In this document: positions 35,958-44,417 of the stretch, piece by piece
Layout of the letters: each line of letters starts with the position of its first letter
How positions within the stretch are numbered: the first letter of the stretch is position 1
Origin: an uncultured Flavobacteriaceae bacterium
GTDB lineage: Bacteria > Bacteroidota > Bacteroidia > Flavobacteriales > Flavobacteriaceae
DNA: 51,510 bases
Assembly (NCBI GenBank): GCA_905480425.1
Contig: CAJQQG010000074.1
Coordinates: 1 to 51,510 of the forward strand
Direction of reading: 5' to 3'
The notes under the pieces: generated by a model
The model's database searches: none
The model's input: only the letters and a program-made list of their open reading frames with translations
What the model was told of the DNA's origin: nothing
Position numbers and translations under genes: made by a program

Positions 35958-35983
35958 ATAAGTTAGAAGCTATCTTAGTACTT

Positions 35984-36012
35984 TTTGAATTAGAATAAAA
36001 AGACTAATTTTG
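35984..36012 (+). promoter_or_regulatory. Two-part promoter (TTTG, 17 bp, TAATTTTG) of the ribH-mutL-rhomboid operon
   Basis: TTTG at 35984-35987 and TAATTTTG at 36005-36012 are separated by 17 bp, matching the Bacteroidota -33/-7 arrangement. The box ends 20 bases before the ATG at 36033. Together with 49373-49405 this is the best-supported promoter in the window. Confidence 0.65.
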
Positions 36013-36032
36013 AGCGCTCAATTAATTTTATA

Positions 36033-36800
36033 ATGGCTACATACAAAAAACGCGGTGCAAAAAAATCAGTTACCACTTCAAAAGAAAATGAAGAGGCTAT
36101 GGAAAGTACAACAGCAGAGGTTTTCGAAACCTTAGACACGACTGCCTCAAAAACTGAGGAGTGGGTTGTTAAGTATCAAAATATTATTTTAGCGTTTATT
36201 GGCTTAATTGCTTTAAGTGTTTTAGGATATTTGGGTTACAACAGTTATATAGTACTTCCTAAAGAGCGTGAAGCCGTTAGTGAATTGAACCAAGCACAAT
36301 ACTATTTTGATCTTGCAGTTAACAGTGTTGAGGCTGATTCTTTATACTTAAGAGCTCTTAATGGAGGAGAAGGAAAATATGGCTTTCTAGACATCATTGA
36401 AAATTATAAAGGTACTCCTGCCGCAAAACTTGCAACTTATAGCGCAGGAATGGCTTATTTAAATACAAAAGATTACAATAACGCAATTTTATATTTAGAT
36501 AAATTCAGTGCAGATGATGTGTTGCTTAGTGCTCTTTCAAAAGGTGCTATTGGAGATGCTTTCGCTCAGTTAGACCAAAAAGAAGATGCATTTGATTATT
36601 ATGTAACAGCTGCTCAAATTAACAACAATATGTATAGCACACCAAAATATTTGTACAAAGCAGCTATTATGGGTGTATCTATTGGAAAAACAAAACAAGC
36701 ACTTACGTTTTTAAAGCGAATAGAAAAAGAATTTTCAGAATCTACTGAGGCTGAGCTTGTAGGAGTTCAAATCGGAAAATTAGAAACGTTATTAAAATAA
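36033..36800 (+). CDS. Single-pass membrane TPR protein (YfgM/BamD-type repeat)
   Basis: A 255-residue protein: a charged 45-residue cytoplasmic N-terminus, one membrane helix (IILAFIGLIALSVLGYLGY, about 51-69), then periplasmic TPR-like helices from about 85 to 250 (KLATYSAGMAYLNTKDYNNA, KGAIGDAFAQLDQKEDAFDY). The layout resembles YfgM-type proteins. It heads the ribH-mutL unit and ends directly against the ribH ATG with no gap. The role is unknown; a secretion- or envelope-linked scaffold is plausible. Confidence 0.8.
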   Translation: MATYKKRGAKKSVTTSKENEEAMESTTAEVFETLDTTASKTEEWVVKYQNIILAFIGLIALSVLGYLGYNSYIVLPKEREAVSELNQAQYYFDLAVNSVEADSLYLRALNGGEGKYGFLDIIENYKGTPAAKLATYSAGMAYLNTKDYNNAILYLDKFSADDVLLSALSKGAIGDAFAQLDQKEDAFDYYVTAAQINNNMYSTPKYLYKAAIMGVSIGKTKQALTFLKRIEKEFSESTEAELVGVQIGKLETLLK

Positions 36801-37286
36801 ATGGCGACAGCTCTAACTAATCTTTCTTCTTATGATTTAAAATTAGTTCCTGATGGAACTTCTTTTAAAATACACCTTGTCGTTTCTCAGTGGAATAATA
36901 CGATAACTTCAGACCTTAAAGATGGTGCAATTAATACTTTATTAAAGAATAATGTAAAACAAGCCAATATTAAAGTATGGTATGTGCCAGGAAGCTTTGA
37001 ATTAGTTTACGGTACTAAAAAGGCTCAGTCTTTCGATCCAGATGCTGTCATTGCTATTGGAAGTATTATTCAAGGTCAAACAAAACACTTTGATTTTGTG
37101 TGTGAAGCTGTTTCTCAGGGTATTAAAGATTTGAATGTACAGTCTGAGGTTCCTGTGATTTTTTGTGTACTTACAGATCACAACTTAAAGCAGGCTCAAG
37201 ATAGAAGTGGAGGTAAACATGGTAATAAAGGAGTGGAAGCTGCTGTTGCTGCACTTAAGATGATTCAACTTAGACACACACATTAA
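36801..37286 (+). CDS. ribH: 6,7-dimethyl-8-ribityllumazine synthase
   Basis: RibH condenses 5-amino-6-ribitylamino-uracil with 3,4-dihydroxy-2-butanone 4-phosphate, the penultimate step of riboflavin synthesis. The 161 residues include VPGSFELVYGTKKA, AIGSIIQGQTKHFDFVCEAV with the catalytic His, and VPVIFCVLTDHNLKQAQDRS followed by GGKHGNKGVEAA. The start ATG follows the TPR gene stop directly. No other riboflavin gene is in the window. Confidence 0.97.
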   Translation: MATALTNLSSYDLKLVPDGTSFKIHLVVSQWNNTITSDLKDGAINTLLKNNVKQANIKVWYVPGSFELVYGTKKAQSFDPDAVIAIGSIIQGQTKHFDFVCEAVSQGIKDLNVQSEVPVIFCVLTDHNLKQAQDRSGGKHGNKGVEAAVAALKMIQLRHTH

Positions 37287-37339
37287 GTTTTTTACAATAA
37301 TTTTCTTCCAGTAGAGTTCTTAATTTTACAGCTTTCTTG

Positions 37340-37347
37340 TACATTTG
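37340..37347 (+). promoter_or_regulatory. Candidate -7 promoter box (TACATTTG) 4 bases before the small membrane protein gene
   Basis: TACATTTG matches TAnnTTTG exactly and ends 4 bases before the ATG at 37352, in the 65 bp gap after ribH. If active it would give a leaderless mRNA and an internal start for orf98-mutL-rhomboids. No matching -33. Confidence 0.38.
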
Positions 37348-37351
37348 AAAT

Positions 37352-37648
37352 ATGTTGAAATCAAATTTATTCAAGCTTAATAAAAACAGGCGTTATAATT
37401 ATACACCTCGTTATTACAGGGGGAAAGAAGAAGGTAATCTTTATGAATTTGATTCTAGGTTTTCTAAATATAGAAACACCTTTAATTCTAATGATTTTGG
37501 TAATCAATGGCAGGATGCTAGAGTACAAATGCGAACTAAAAAAAATCGTTCAATTTCTTTGCGTCTTTTACTTATTATTTTAAGTCTTGTTTTTGTGTGT
37601 CTTTACATATTAGATTTTGATCTTTCCATTTTTACTTTACCTGTTTAA
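37352..37648 (+). CDS. Small membrane-anchored protein between ribH and mutL
   Basis: A 98-residue protein with a basic, Tyr/Asn/Arg-rich N-terminal region (RRYNYTPRYYRGKEEGNLYE) and a single C-terminal membrane helix (LRLLLIILSLVFVCLYILDF, about 71-90): a tail-anchored or type II layout. Homologues beside ribH have sometimes been labelled riboflavin synthase beta subunit, but nothing in the sequence resembles lumazine or riboflavin synthase. Its TAA overlaps the mutL ATG by one base. Function unknown. Confidence 0.72.
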   Translation: MLKSNLFKLNKNRRYNYTPRYYRGKEEGNLYEFDSRFSKYRNTFNSNDFGNQWQDARVQMRTKKNRSISLRLLLIILSLVFVCLYILDFDLSIFTLPV

Positions 37649-39432
37649 TGACCAATCGAATCAAGCTTTTACCTGATCATGTTGCCAATCAAATTGCGGC
37701 AGGAGAAGTCATACAACGACCTGCATCTGTTGTTAAGGAGTTGCTTGAAAATGCTGTTGATGCTGGTGCTGAAAACATTCAAGTCATAATAAAGGATGCT
37801 GGAAAAACATTAGTTCAAGTAGTTGATGATGGAATGGGAATGAATAGTATTGACATTCGTCTGGCTTTTGAACGTCATGCTACCTCTAAAATAAAAGTTG
37901 CAGAAGATCTATTTGTATTACAAACAAAAGGGTTTCGTGGAGAGGCACTTGCCTCTATTGCAGCAATCGCAAGAGTAGAAACCCACACACGTTCTAAAGA
38001 TGAAGAAGTATCTCATCACTTAAAAATAGAAGGTAGTAATGTAATAGAACAAACATTTTCTACTCAACCCAAAGGAACTTCTATCTCAGTAAAAAGTTTG
38101 TTTTATAACATTCCTGCCCGCAGAAATTTTTTAAGATCTGATACAGTTGAATTGCGACATATTATTGATGAATTTCATCGAGTAGCTCTTGCCCATCCGG
38201 GAATTAATTTTTTATTTTTTAATAATGGAAACGAAATTTTTGACTTACCTGTCACGTCTTTCCGAAAACGTATTGTCAATGTTTTTGGAGCAAAACTAGA
38301 TTCTCTTTTAGTTCCTGTCGAAGAATCAACTTCTTTAGCTAAACTTGAAGGTTTTGTATTAAAACCTTCTCAAGCAAAAAAGACTCGTGGTCAACAATTT
38401 TTTTTCGTTAATGATCGCTTTATTAAAAGTTCTTTTCTTCATCATGCTATAATTACAGCATTTCAAGGCCTATTAAAACCAGGGCATCATCCGGGTTATT
38501 TTTTATTTTTAAACATTGACACTAAGAGAATAGACATTAATATCCATCCAACAAAAACAGAAGTTAAATTTGACGATGAACAGAGTCTTTACGCTATTTT
38601 ACGATCTGCTATTAAACATAGTTTAGGTATTTTTCAAATAGTCCCAACCTTAGACTTTCTTCAGAACCAGGCTATAGATCTTCCTTATGATTATAAACAC
38701 AAAACACCCTCTACACCTCCTATTGAAGTGGATTCAAGCTTTAATCCCTTTAAAAATAACAAATCTAAAGTACCACTTAATATATTACAATCCGAAGGAC
38801 TTTACACCGATCAAAAAACTAAATACACTTATGATTTAAAGTCTTCAGAGGAATTGATTGAAACACCTCAAATCACTCGTGTTTTTCAACTTTTTTCAAA
38901 ATATATTGTGTGTCCCCTAAAATCAAGTATGCTATTAATCGATCAGCATCGTGCGCACCAACGTATTCTTTATGAACGATTTTTGAGCGCTATTACTTCT
39001 AGGAAGGGGGAAAGTCAACACTTACTTTTCCCTATTTTCATTACATTAAACCCTCAACAGTTGGAACAGTTTAAAGGAACTGAAGATATTCTAGATTCTT
39101 TAGGCTTCCAAATTAAATTAAAAGACCACAAAACACTTGAAATTTCAGGTGCACCAGAGCTTTGTCCTTCTCATAAGATTGAAGATGTGATTGAGTCCAT
39201 TTTATCTGAATCTGATCAAATATCAGAAGACCAACATTTTAGTTATGCAGACCAAGTAGCAAAATCATTAGCAAAAAGTTTATCAATTAAAACAGGAGAC
39301 TCATTGTTAATAGTTGAACAACAAGTTTTATTAGATGATTTTTTTGGTTGTAAAGAAACTACAATTTCCCCTTTCAATAAAAAGATTTTTATTACTTTGG
39401 AAAAGAGTGAGATTGAACAAAAATTAAGTTAA
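37648..39432 (+). CDS. mutL: DNA mismatch repair protein MutL, endonuclease motifs altered
   Basis: A 594-residue MutL. The N-terminal GHKL ATPase is intact: AAGEVIQRPASVVKELLENA, VVDDGMGM, RHATSKI and TKGFRGEALASIAA. A linker (about 330-405) precedes the C-terminal dimerisation domain. Endonuclease-type MutLs carry DQHA(x)2E(x)4E; here it reads DQHRAHQRILYE (432-443), with Ala to Arg and the first Glu to Gln. The CPHGRP zinc motif appears as SPFNKK (574-579), and ACR/ACH is not recognisable. So latent endonuclease activity is doubtful. It is joined by 1 bp overlaps to its neighbours on both sides. Confidence 0.96.
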   Translation: MTNRIKLLPDHVANQIAAGEVIQRPASVVKELLENAVDAGAENIQVIIKDAGKTLVQVVDDGMGMNSIDIRLAFERHATSKIKVAEDLFVLQTKGFRGEALASIAAIARVETHTRSKDEEVSHHLKIEGSNVIEQTFSTQPKGTSISVKSLFYNIPARRNFLRSDTVELRHIIDEFHRVALAHPGINFLFFNNGNEIFDLPVTSFRKRIVNVFGAKLDSLLVPVEESTSLAKLEGFVLKPSQAKKTRGQQFFFVNDRFIKSSFLHHAIITAFQGLLKPGHHPGYFLFLNIDTKRIDINIHPTKTEVKFDDEQSLYAILRSAIKHSLGIFQIVPTLDFLQNQAIDLPYDYKHKTPSTPPIEVDSSFNPFKNNKSKVPLNILQSEGLYTDQKTKYTYDLKSSEELIETPQITRVFQLFSKYIVCPLKSSMLLIDQHRAHQRILYERFLSAITSRKGESQHLLFPIFITLNPQQLEQFKGTEDILDSLGFQIKLKDHKTLEISGAPELCPSHKIEDVIESILSESDQISEDQHFSYADQVAKSLAKSLSIKTGDSLLIVEQQVLLDDFFGCKETTISPFNKKIFITLEKSEIEQKLS

Positions 39433-40169
39433 TGCGAACAATAACAGAAACCATAAAGCATCTTTTGATCATTAATGTGATCTTTTTTGTTGCTTCTGTT
39501 TCATTGGGAAATGTTGTTTACGATCTTTTTGCCCTGCACTATCCTTTCAGTCCTAAATTTCAAATTTGGCAACCCTTAACTCATATGTTTATGCATGGTG
39601 ACATAGGTCATATTTTCTTTAACATGTTTGGACTTTATATGTTTGGGACTCCAATTGAACAAATGTGGGGGCGAAAAAAATTCATATTCTTTTACCTTTC
39701 AACTGGTTTTGGTGCTGCTGCATTTCAATTACTCTTATATTACTTTCAAATTAATCAAGTATTTAATGTTTTGCTAGCTGAAGGATTAACAGGCAATCAG
39801 ATTACTGCATTTTTCCAAACAAGTGATTTGCCGTATGATGTTGTAGAACGAATAGGACGTGAAAAATTATTGTCTGGTTTATCAGCTTTTAATGGAGTTA
39901 TGGTAGGTGCCTCTGGTGCATTATACGGAATCTTAGTTGCTTTTGCCTTTCTTTTTCCAAACGCACGTTTAATGTTACTTTTTCCCCCCATCCCTGTAAA
40001 AGCTAAAATTTTAGTTCCTGTTCTAATTTTAAGTGATTTATTTTTTGGCTTTACCTCATATTCGATTGGGCCTATAGCTCATTTTGCCCATGTTGGGGGA
40101 GCTATAACCGGATTAGTTATGTTGTGGTATTGGAAAAAAAATCAATTCAATAACAATCGTTTGAACTAA
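39432..40169 (+). CDS. Rhomboid family intramembrane serine protease (first of a tandem pair)
   Basis: A 245-residue polytopic protein with the rhomboid marks: HMFMHGDIGHIFFNMFGLYM (oxyanion/His-Asn region), the catalytic Ser in VGASGALYGILVAF, and the catalytic His in HFAHVGGAITGLVM. About six helices. Relative to E. coli GlpG, a loop of roughly 50 residues (about 105-155) separates the second and third helices. Joined by one-base TAATG overlaps to mutL upstream and the second rhomboid downstream. Substrates unknown. Confidence 0.92.
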   Translation: MRTITETIKHLLIINVIFFVASVSLGNVVYDLFALHYPFSPKFQIWQPLTHMFMHGDIGHIFFNMFGLYMFGTPIEQMWGRKKFIFFYLSTGFGAAAFQLLLYYFQINQVFNVLLAEGLTGNQITAFFQTSDLPYDVVERIGREKLLSGLSAFNGVMVGASGALYGILVAFAFLFPNARLMLLFPPIPVKAKILVPVLILSDLFFGFTSYSIGPIAHFAHVGGAITGLVMLWYWKKNQFNNNRLN

Positions 40170-41041
40170 TGACTTTGAAAGATCAAATAAGATTCCGCGT
40201 TCAACAAATGAATAGCGCTGAAAAGCTTATACTTTTAAATATTATTTGCTTCATATTACCTTTATTTTTAAAGACCTTATTTTTTCTTTTTGCTATTCCA
40301 TATGGAACCTTTATTAGTTTTTTTGAACTTTCTTCAGATTGGGGAACTTTATTGTTTCGGCCATGGTCGATTGTGACCTATAGTTTTATTCATTCTGGGT
40401 TTTTTCATCTATTTTGGAATATGTATTTATTATACTTTTCCTCTCGCTTATTTTTAAATTTATTTTCCACAAAAATCTTTTTAAACGTTTATTTTTTAGG
40501 AGTAGTAGTGGGTGCATTTACTTTTTTGTTAAGCTATGCACTGTTTCCTGCATTTCAAAATGCTAACCCAGCTATGATTGGTGCTTCTGCAGGTGTTATG
40601 GGGATATTTGTATTTATCAGTACTTATTCGCCAGATCAGGAAGTACGAATCATCTTCTTTAACATAAAGTTACGCTACTTAGCTGTTGGTTTTGTTTTAA
40701 TTGATATTATTCAAATCCCTTATGGAAATGCGGGCGGTCATTTAGCACACTTAGGTGGTGCGGGTTTAGGATTTTTATATGCACAACGTCTGCAAAATGG
40801 AATTGACATTGGCCTTCCTTTTGAACTTTTTATTACAAAAACTATTGATTTATTTAAAAAAAAACCAACTTTAAAAACAGTATATAAAAAAAAACAATCA
40901 AAAAAAATTAAATCTACAACGACTCCTGATACTTTGCATCAGAAACAAATTGATGCTATTTTAGATAAGATAAGTACATCAGGATATGAAAGTTTATCAC
41001 AAAAGGAAAAAGATTATCTTTTTCAAGCTGGTAAAAACTAA
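40169..41041 (+). CDS. Rhomboid family intramembrane serine protease (second of a tandem pair)
   Basis: A 290-residue rhomboid with HSGFFHLFWNMYLLYFSSRL, the Ser motif MIGASAGVMGIFVF and the His motif GGHLAHLGGAGLGFLYA. The membrane part is about residues 15-215; the remaining 75 residues are a basic, soluble C-terminal tail (KKKPTLKTVYKKKQSKKIKS) ending in a short helix that fits a cytoplasmic domain. The sequence differs clearly from its neighbour, so an old duplication or two separate subfamilies. One-base overlap with the upstream rhomboid. Confidence 0.92.
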   Translation: MTLKDQIRFRVQQMNSAEKLILLNIICFILPLFLKTLFFLFAIPYGTFISFFELSSDWGTLLFRPWSIVTYSFIHSGFFHLFWNMYLLYFSSRLFLNLFSTKIFLNVYFLGVVVGAFTFLLSYALFPAFQNANPAMIGASAGVMGIFVFISTYSPDQEVRIIFFNIKLRYLAVGFVLIDIIQIPYGNAGGHLAHLGGAGLGFLYAQRLQNGIDIGLPFELFITKTIDLFKKKPTLKTVYKKKQSKKIKSTTTPDTLHQKQIDAILDKISTSGYESLSQKEKDYLFQAGKN

Positions 41042-41054
41042 TAATATATCTTCA

Positions 41055-42062
41055 ATGAAACGGAAAAAGACATTTGTCCGAGTTTTCGCTTTTATTAATT
41101 TCCTGCTGCTGATGCTCCAGTTAATCACAATGGGAAGCATTTCAAGAATAATATTAATTCCCATTTTATCATTGGTTGTTCCTTTGTTGTGTTTTATCAA
41201 TATTCTTTTTTTTATTTTTTGGCTCATACGTTTTCAGTGGCCGTTCCTTTTATTTGTGTTAACATTTGCTATTGGCTTTAAAGAATGGCGTCTCCTTTAC
41301 CAATTTAAAGACAATGGTATTAACACTTCTAAAGGACTTTCTATAATGAGTTATAATGTAAGATCTTTTAATAGATTTAAATGGTTAGACATATCTAATA
41401 CTCCCAAAGAAATTGCTACTTTCATTACAAATGAAAGCCCTGATATTATTTCCTTTCAAGAGTACGCAATTGATTTAGCACCAATTTTCAAAGACTATCC
41501 TTACCTATTTTTTACTCCTTATACAAAAAACGGCAAAGTTGGGTCATGCATTATCTCTAAATTACCATTATACAATCCACAACCTGTTTTATTTACGGGA
41601 TCTGAAAATGGAGGAATGCATGTTGATTTTTTATATAAAAAAGATACTTTACGTTTATATAATATTCACTTTGAATCATTAGGTTTTAATTTGAAAGACA
41701 CTTTGCTAGATTCTCATTATTCTAAAAAAATTCGCTCTAAAATAAATGAAGTATTTACAATTCAACAGTCACAGATTTTACAAGTTAAAAATATCATGAA
41801 TGGGAGCGTCTTTCCTGAAATTATATGCACGGATTTAAATAACAATGCATTTTCTGCAAGCTACAGAGCTCTTTCAAAAGGAATGAAAGATTCATTTTTG
41901 GATAAGGGTGACGGTTTTGGGGCTACTTATGAATTCCCTTATTTTCCGTTACGTATTGATTATATTTTAACAGACCCCAAAATGAAAATAATTTCTTTTA
42001 AAACACATTCTGTTAAACTATCTGATCATAAACCCATAAGTGTGTCAATAGAATGGCCTTAA
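41055..42062 (+). CDS. Membrane-anchored endonuclease/exonuclease/phosphatase (EEP) family protein
   Basis: The 335-residue product starts at ATG 41055 (MKRKKTFVRVFAF). An ATG at 40986 in the same frame lies inside the rhomboid gene and would add an implausible tail. Three hydrophobic helices (about 9-70) lead to an EEP domain facing outward: IMSYNVRSFNRFKW, SFQEYAID, CTDLNNNAFSASYR, LRIDYILTDPKM and SDHKPISVSIE supply the Asn, Glu, Asp and His set of the metal-dependent phosphoesterase site. The substrate is unknown. Its TAA overlaps the convergent wbqC stop by 4 bp. Confidence 0.88.
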   Translation: MKRKKTFVRVFAFINFLLLMLQLITMGSISRIILIPILSLVVPLLCFINILFFIFWLIRFQWPFLLFVLTFAIGFKEWRLLYQFKDNGINTSKGLSIMSYNVRSFNRFKWLDISNTPKEIATFITNESPDIISFQEYAIDLAPIFKDYPYLFFTPYTKNGKVGSCIISKLPLYNPQPVLFTGSENGGMHVDFLYKKDTLRLYNIHFESLGFNLKDTLLDSHYSKKIRSKINEVFTIQQSQILQVKNIMNGSVFPEIICTDLNNNAFSASYRALSKGMKDSFLDKGDGFGATYEFPYFPLRIDYILTDPKMKIISFKTHSVKLSDHKPISVSIEWP

Positions 42063-42670
42063 GTAAATATAGCAGCATTTTTAAGATAATTTGCACAATT
42101 AGGGCCAAGGTTAAAAAGTACATCTAAAACACTAAGATTTGGCAAGAAACCGTTTTTCCCCTCAAATACCTGTGTATAGATTTCTTGTTCTAGAAGCAGA
42201 GGGTTCTTAGCTTCTAAAAACACATCTAATCTTATTTGTTTTTTGGGATCCCAAGCTACTTTTTGAAAAGTAAAACGATGTTCTATTAGTGACATTATCT
42301 TTTCAATCAAATTTATGTTAAAATCAAAAAGAGAAGTTGTTTTTTTACTAAAAAAAGGTGCTAAATCATGTTCATAAAATTCAAAATAAGGTGATGACTT
42401 ATACGCAGAGCATATAGATTTCCAGTGATTATTTTGCCAGTTCATTTTATAAGAAATAATAGCAGCATTTTCTTGAATTTTTTCTTTTTCCGTATGTAAA
42501 ATAGGAATCGTTAGATTTAGCTTTCCATTTGCTCCATAAATTGGAGTTCTATTTCGAAAAGTTTGTTTTTGATAGTGGGTATCTGTCACAAAATTAACAA
42601 GCTCTTGAGAACAAAGCCATCCAAAGTAGGGAACATTAGGAAGGTACGCAGGACATATAACAGCTTGCAT
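42059..42670 (-). CDS. WbqC-like family protein
   Basis: A 203-residue protein of the WbqC family: CPAYLPNVPYFGWLCSQELV, then YQKQTFRNRTPIYGANGKLN and IPILHTEKEKIQENAAIISY, with WQNNHWKSICSAYKSSPYFE. The family occurs in O-antigen/glycan clusters and is proposed to act on sugar nucleotides, but the reaction is not established. It is separated by a single base from lepB and closes the parA-parB-dapB-lepB run. Confidence 0.9.
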   Translation of the reverse strand: MQAVICPAYLPNVPYFGWLCSQELVNFVTDTHYQKQTFRNRTPIYGANGKLNLTIPILHTEKEKIQENAAIISYKMNWQNNHWKSICSAYKSSPYFEFYEHDLAPFFSKKTTSLFDFNINLIEKIMSLIEHRFTFQKVAWDPKKQIRLDVFLEAKNPLLLEQEIYTQVFEGKNGFLPNLSVLDVLFNLGPNCANYLKNAAIFT

Positions 42671-42671
42671 T

Positions 42672-44369
42672 TTAATTTTTTAGCTTCCTTTTTCTGATAA
42701 AGACAAAACCTTGCCAGATAATTATAAACCCAATAAAAAACGGGAAGTATGAATACCTTTCTCCGGGGCCGTCAACGGTTGTAAAAAGACGATTCCAGCG
42801 GATGGACCAATTTTTTATTCCATCGTTAATTCCTTTAATACTAAACCAGATAAAAACAGGCTTACCTACAATGTGATCTTCTGGAACAAATCCCCAAAAA
42901 CGACTATCCTCAGAACGATGCCTGTTATCTCCCATCATCCAGTAATAATCTTTTTTAAAAGTATATTTAGTTCCTACTGAACCATTAATTTTAATCTCTG
43001 TAGGAGTAAGTTCAAGTGTGTTATTTTCATACTCTTGAATAATTTTTTTATACAATGGAAGAATATCACGTGTCAGGGAAATAGTCATTCCTTTTTTGGG
43101 AATCAATAGTGGACCGAAATTATCTTCGTTCCAATTAAATGGTATCTTATTAGGAAAAAAGGTTTCATTTGAAATTTTATTCCTGAGAATACGTTGTTTT
43201 ACACTATCAATTCCTTCAAGACTTTTTAAACCATTAGCTTCCTCAATTGTAAGGGTAAGTTCTTTATTGGTTTCTAAAATCTCACTCACCCGAAGGCCAA
43301 GTTGTCTAATTAATCCAGGTGGTAATCCTTTTGCTTTAGTGATTACTGAAAAATCTTCAACAGTACTTCCAATTCTTCCAATAATATGGGGTATGATTTT
43401 TTGATAGCTATTTTCTGTTATGTTTTCAATTTTATATTTTCTATTAAAGTCTTCAAAGCCTGCAGCTAGTAACTTTCGGGAAGAAACCCCTTTTTTAGAA
43501 AAAGCATTGAAGGTGTATTGTACACGAGCTCTAGAGGGAAGTATATTTTTCACCCCATTTGTATGTACAAAACCATTAATAATTTCGAGAGTATCGCCAG
43601 GAATTCCAAGACATCGTTTGACATAATTAGATTTTTTGTCAATGGGTTTATCTACTCTTTTTTCACGAACAAAAAATTGACGAACAGTATCTGCAGGCCA
43701 ACTAAAAACAACAATATCATTTCGTTTTATTTTATGAAGGGCTGGTAATCTTAAATAAGGTAGCTGTGGTTTTTTTAGATATGAACGTATTTTTAAAAAC
43801 GGAACGGTATCATGAACCATAGGAACGGAAACAGCTGTCATTGGTACTCTTGCACCGTAGTGAAATTTACTTACAAATAAAAAATCCCCTACTAGTAAAG
43901 ATTTTTCTAATGATCCAGTAGGAATTATATAAGGTTGCATAACATAGTTATGTACAATTGTTGCTGCAACGATTGCAAATAACATGGAACTTAAGGTTTC
44001 TCCAATACCAGTTTTAGAACGCAAATCTCGATTAGGAATATGAGTTGGTTTATTGCTGTAATTTATAGTGTATATATATAATCCAAATGATGCTAATCCA
44101 AGAAAAGTATCTTTAATTGTGTTTTTGCCAAAACTTCGAAGTGTTTCAATCCATATTGCACCAAAGACAATTAGATTAACGGTTGGAATAAATAGCAACA
44201 GCACCCACCAATAAGGACGTTTTATAATTTTCATTAAAACAAACGCATTATAAACAGGAACAGCAGCGTACCATCCTTTATAGCCAGCTGCTTTATAGAG
44301 TCTCCAAGTCCCTAAAAAGTGAATTACTTGAATTACCAGGACGAAAAGAATCCAAGAAGATAGTATCAT
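42672..44369 (-). CDS. lepB: Signal peptidase I, long Bacteroidota form
   Basis: A 565-residue type I signal peptidase. An N-terminal DUF5684-like membrane region (about 1-105, three helices) and a further helix (about 128-146) precede the Ser/Lys catalytic domain: PTGSLEKSLLVGDFLFVSK with Ser153 (Leu replaces the usual Met), and NYVKRCLGIPGDTLEI with Lys251. After a roughly 200-residue insertion comes the box MMGDNRHRSEDSRFWGFVPE. A final C-terminal helix (about 538-556) follows. An exact -7 box lies 13 bases upstream, so lepB-wbqC can be transcribed independently of dapB. Confidence 0.95.
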   Translation of the reverse strand: MILSSWILFVLVIQVIHFLGTWRLYKAAGYKGWYAAVPVYNAFVLMKIIKRPYWWVLLLFIPTVNLIVFGAIWIETLRSFGKNTIKDTFLGLASFGLYIYTINYSNKPTHIPNRDLRSKTGIGETLSSMLFAIVAATIVHNYVMQPYIIPTGSLEKSLLVGDFLFVSKFHYGARVPMTAVSVPMVHDTVPFLKIRSYLKKPQLPYLRLPALHKIKRNDIVVFSWPADTVRQFFVREKRVDKPIDKKSNYVKRCLGIPGDTLEIINGFVHTNGVKNILPSRARVQYTFNAFSKKGVSSRKLLAAGFEDFNRKYKIENITENSYQKIIPHIIGRIGSTVEDFSVITKAKGLPPGLIRQLGLRVSEILETNKELTLTIEEANGLKSLEGIDSVKQRILRNKISNETFFPNKIPFNWNEDNFGPLLIPKKGMTISLTRDILPLYKKIIQEYENNTLELTPTEIKINGSVGTKYTFKKDYYWMMGDNRHRSEDSRFWGFVPEDHIVGKPVFIWFSIKGINDGIKNWSIRWNRLFTTVDGPGERYSYFPFFIGFIIIWQGFVFIRKRKLKN

Positions 44370-44382
44370 TAATAATTTTTTT

Positions 44383-44390
44383 CAAATATA
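44383..44390 (-). promoter_or_regulatory. Candidate -7 promoter box (TATATTTG) of lepB
   Basis: The reverse strand reads TATATTTG, exact TAnnTTTG, 13 bases before the lepB ATG. A TTG lies 24 bp further upstream, slightly longer than the usual 17-23 bp. Confidence 0.5.
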
Positions 44391-44417
44391 AGAGTATCCT
44401 TTATATCTATATCGCAA

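Noticed and set aside
40986-41054. Longer start for the EEP-family gene (ATG at 40986)
   Set aside because: It would overlap the rhomboid coding region by 56 bases and add a basic tail before the first membrane helix. The ATG at 41055 gives a clean N-terminus.
42672-44369. Roughly 200-residue insertion in LepB as a novel fusion
   Set aside because: Long signal peptidases of about 500-570 residues with such insertions are usual in Bacteroidota, so it is not evidence of a new domain by itself.
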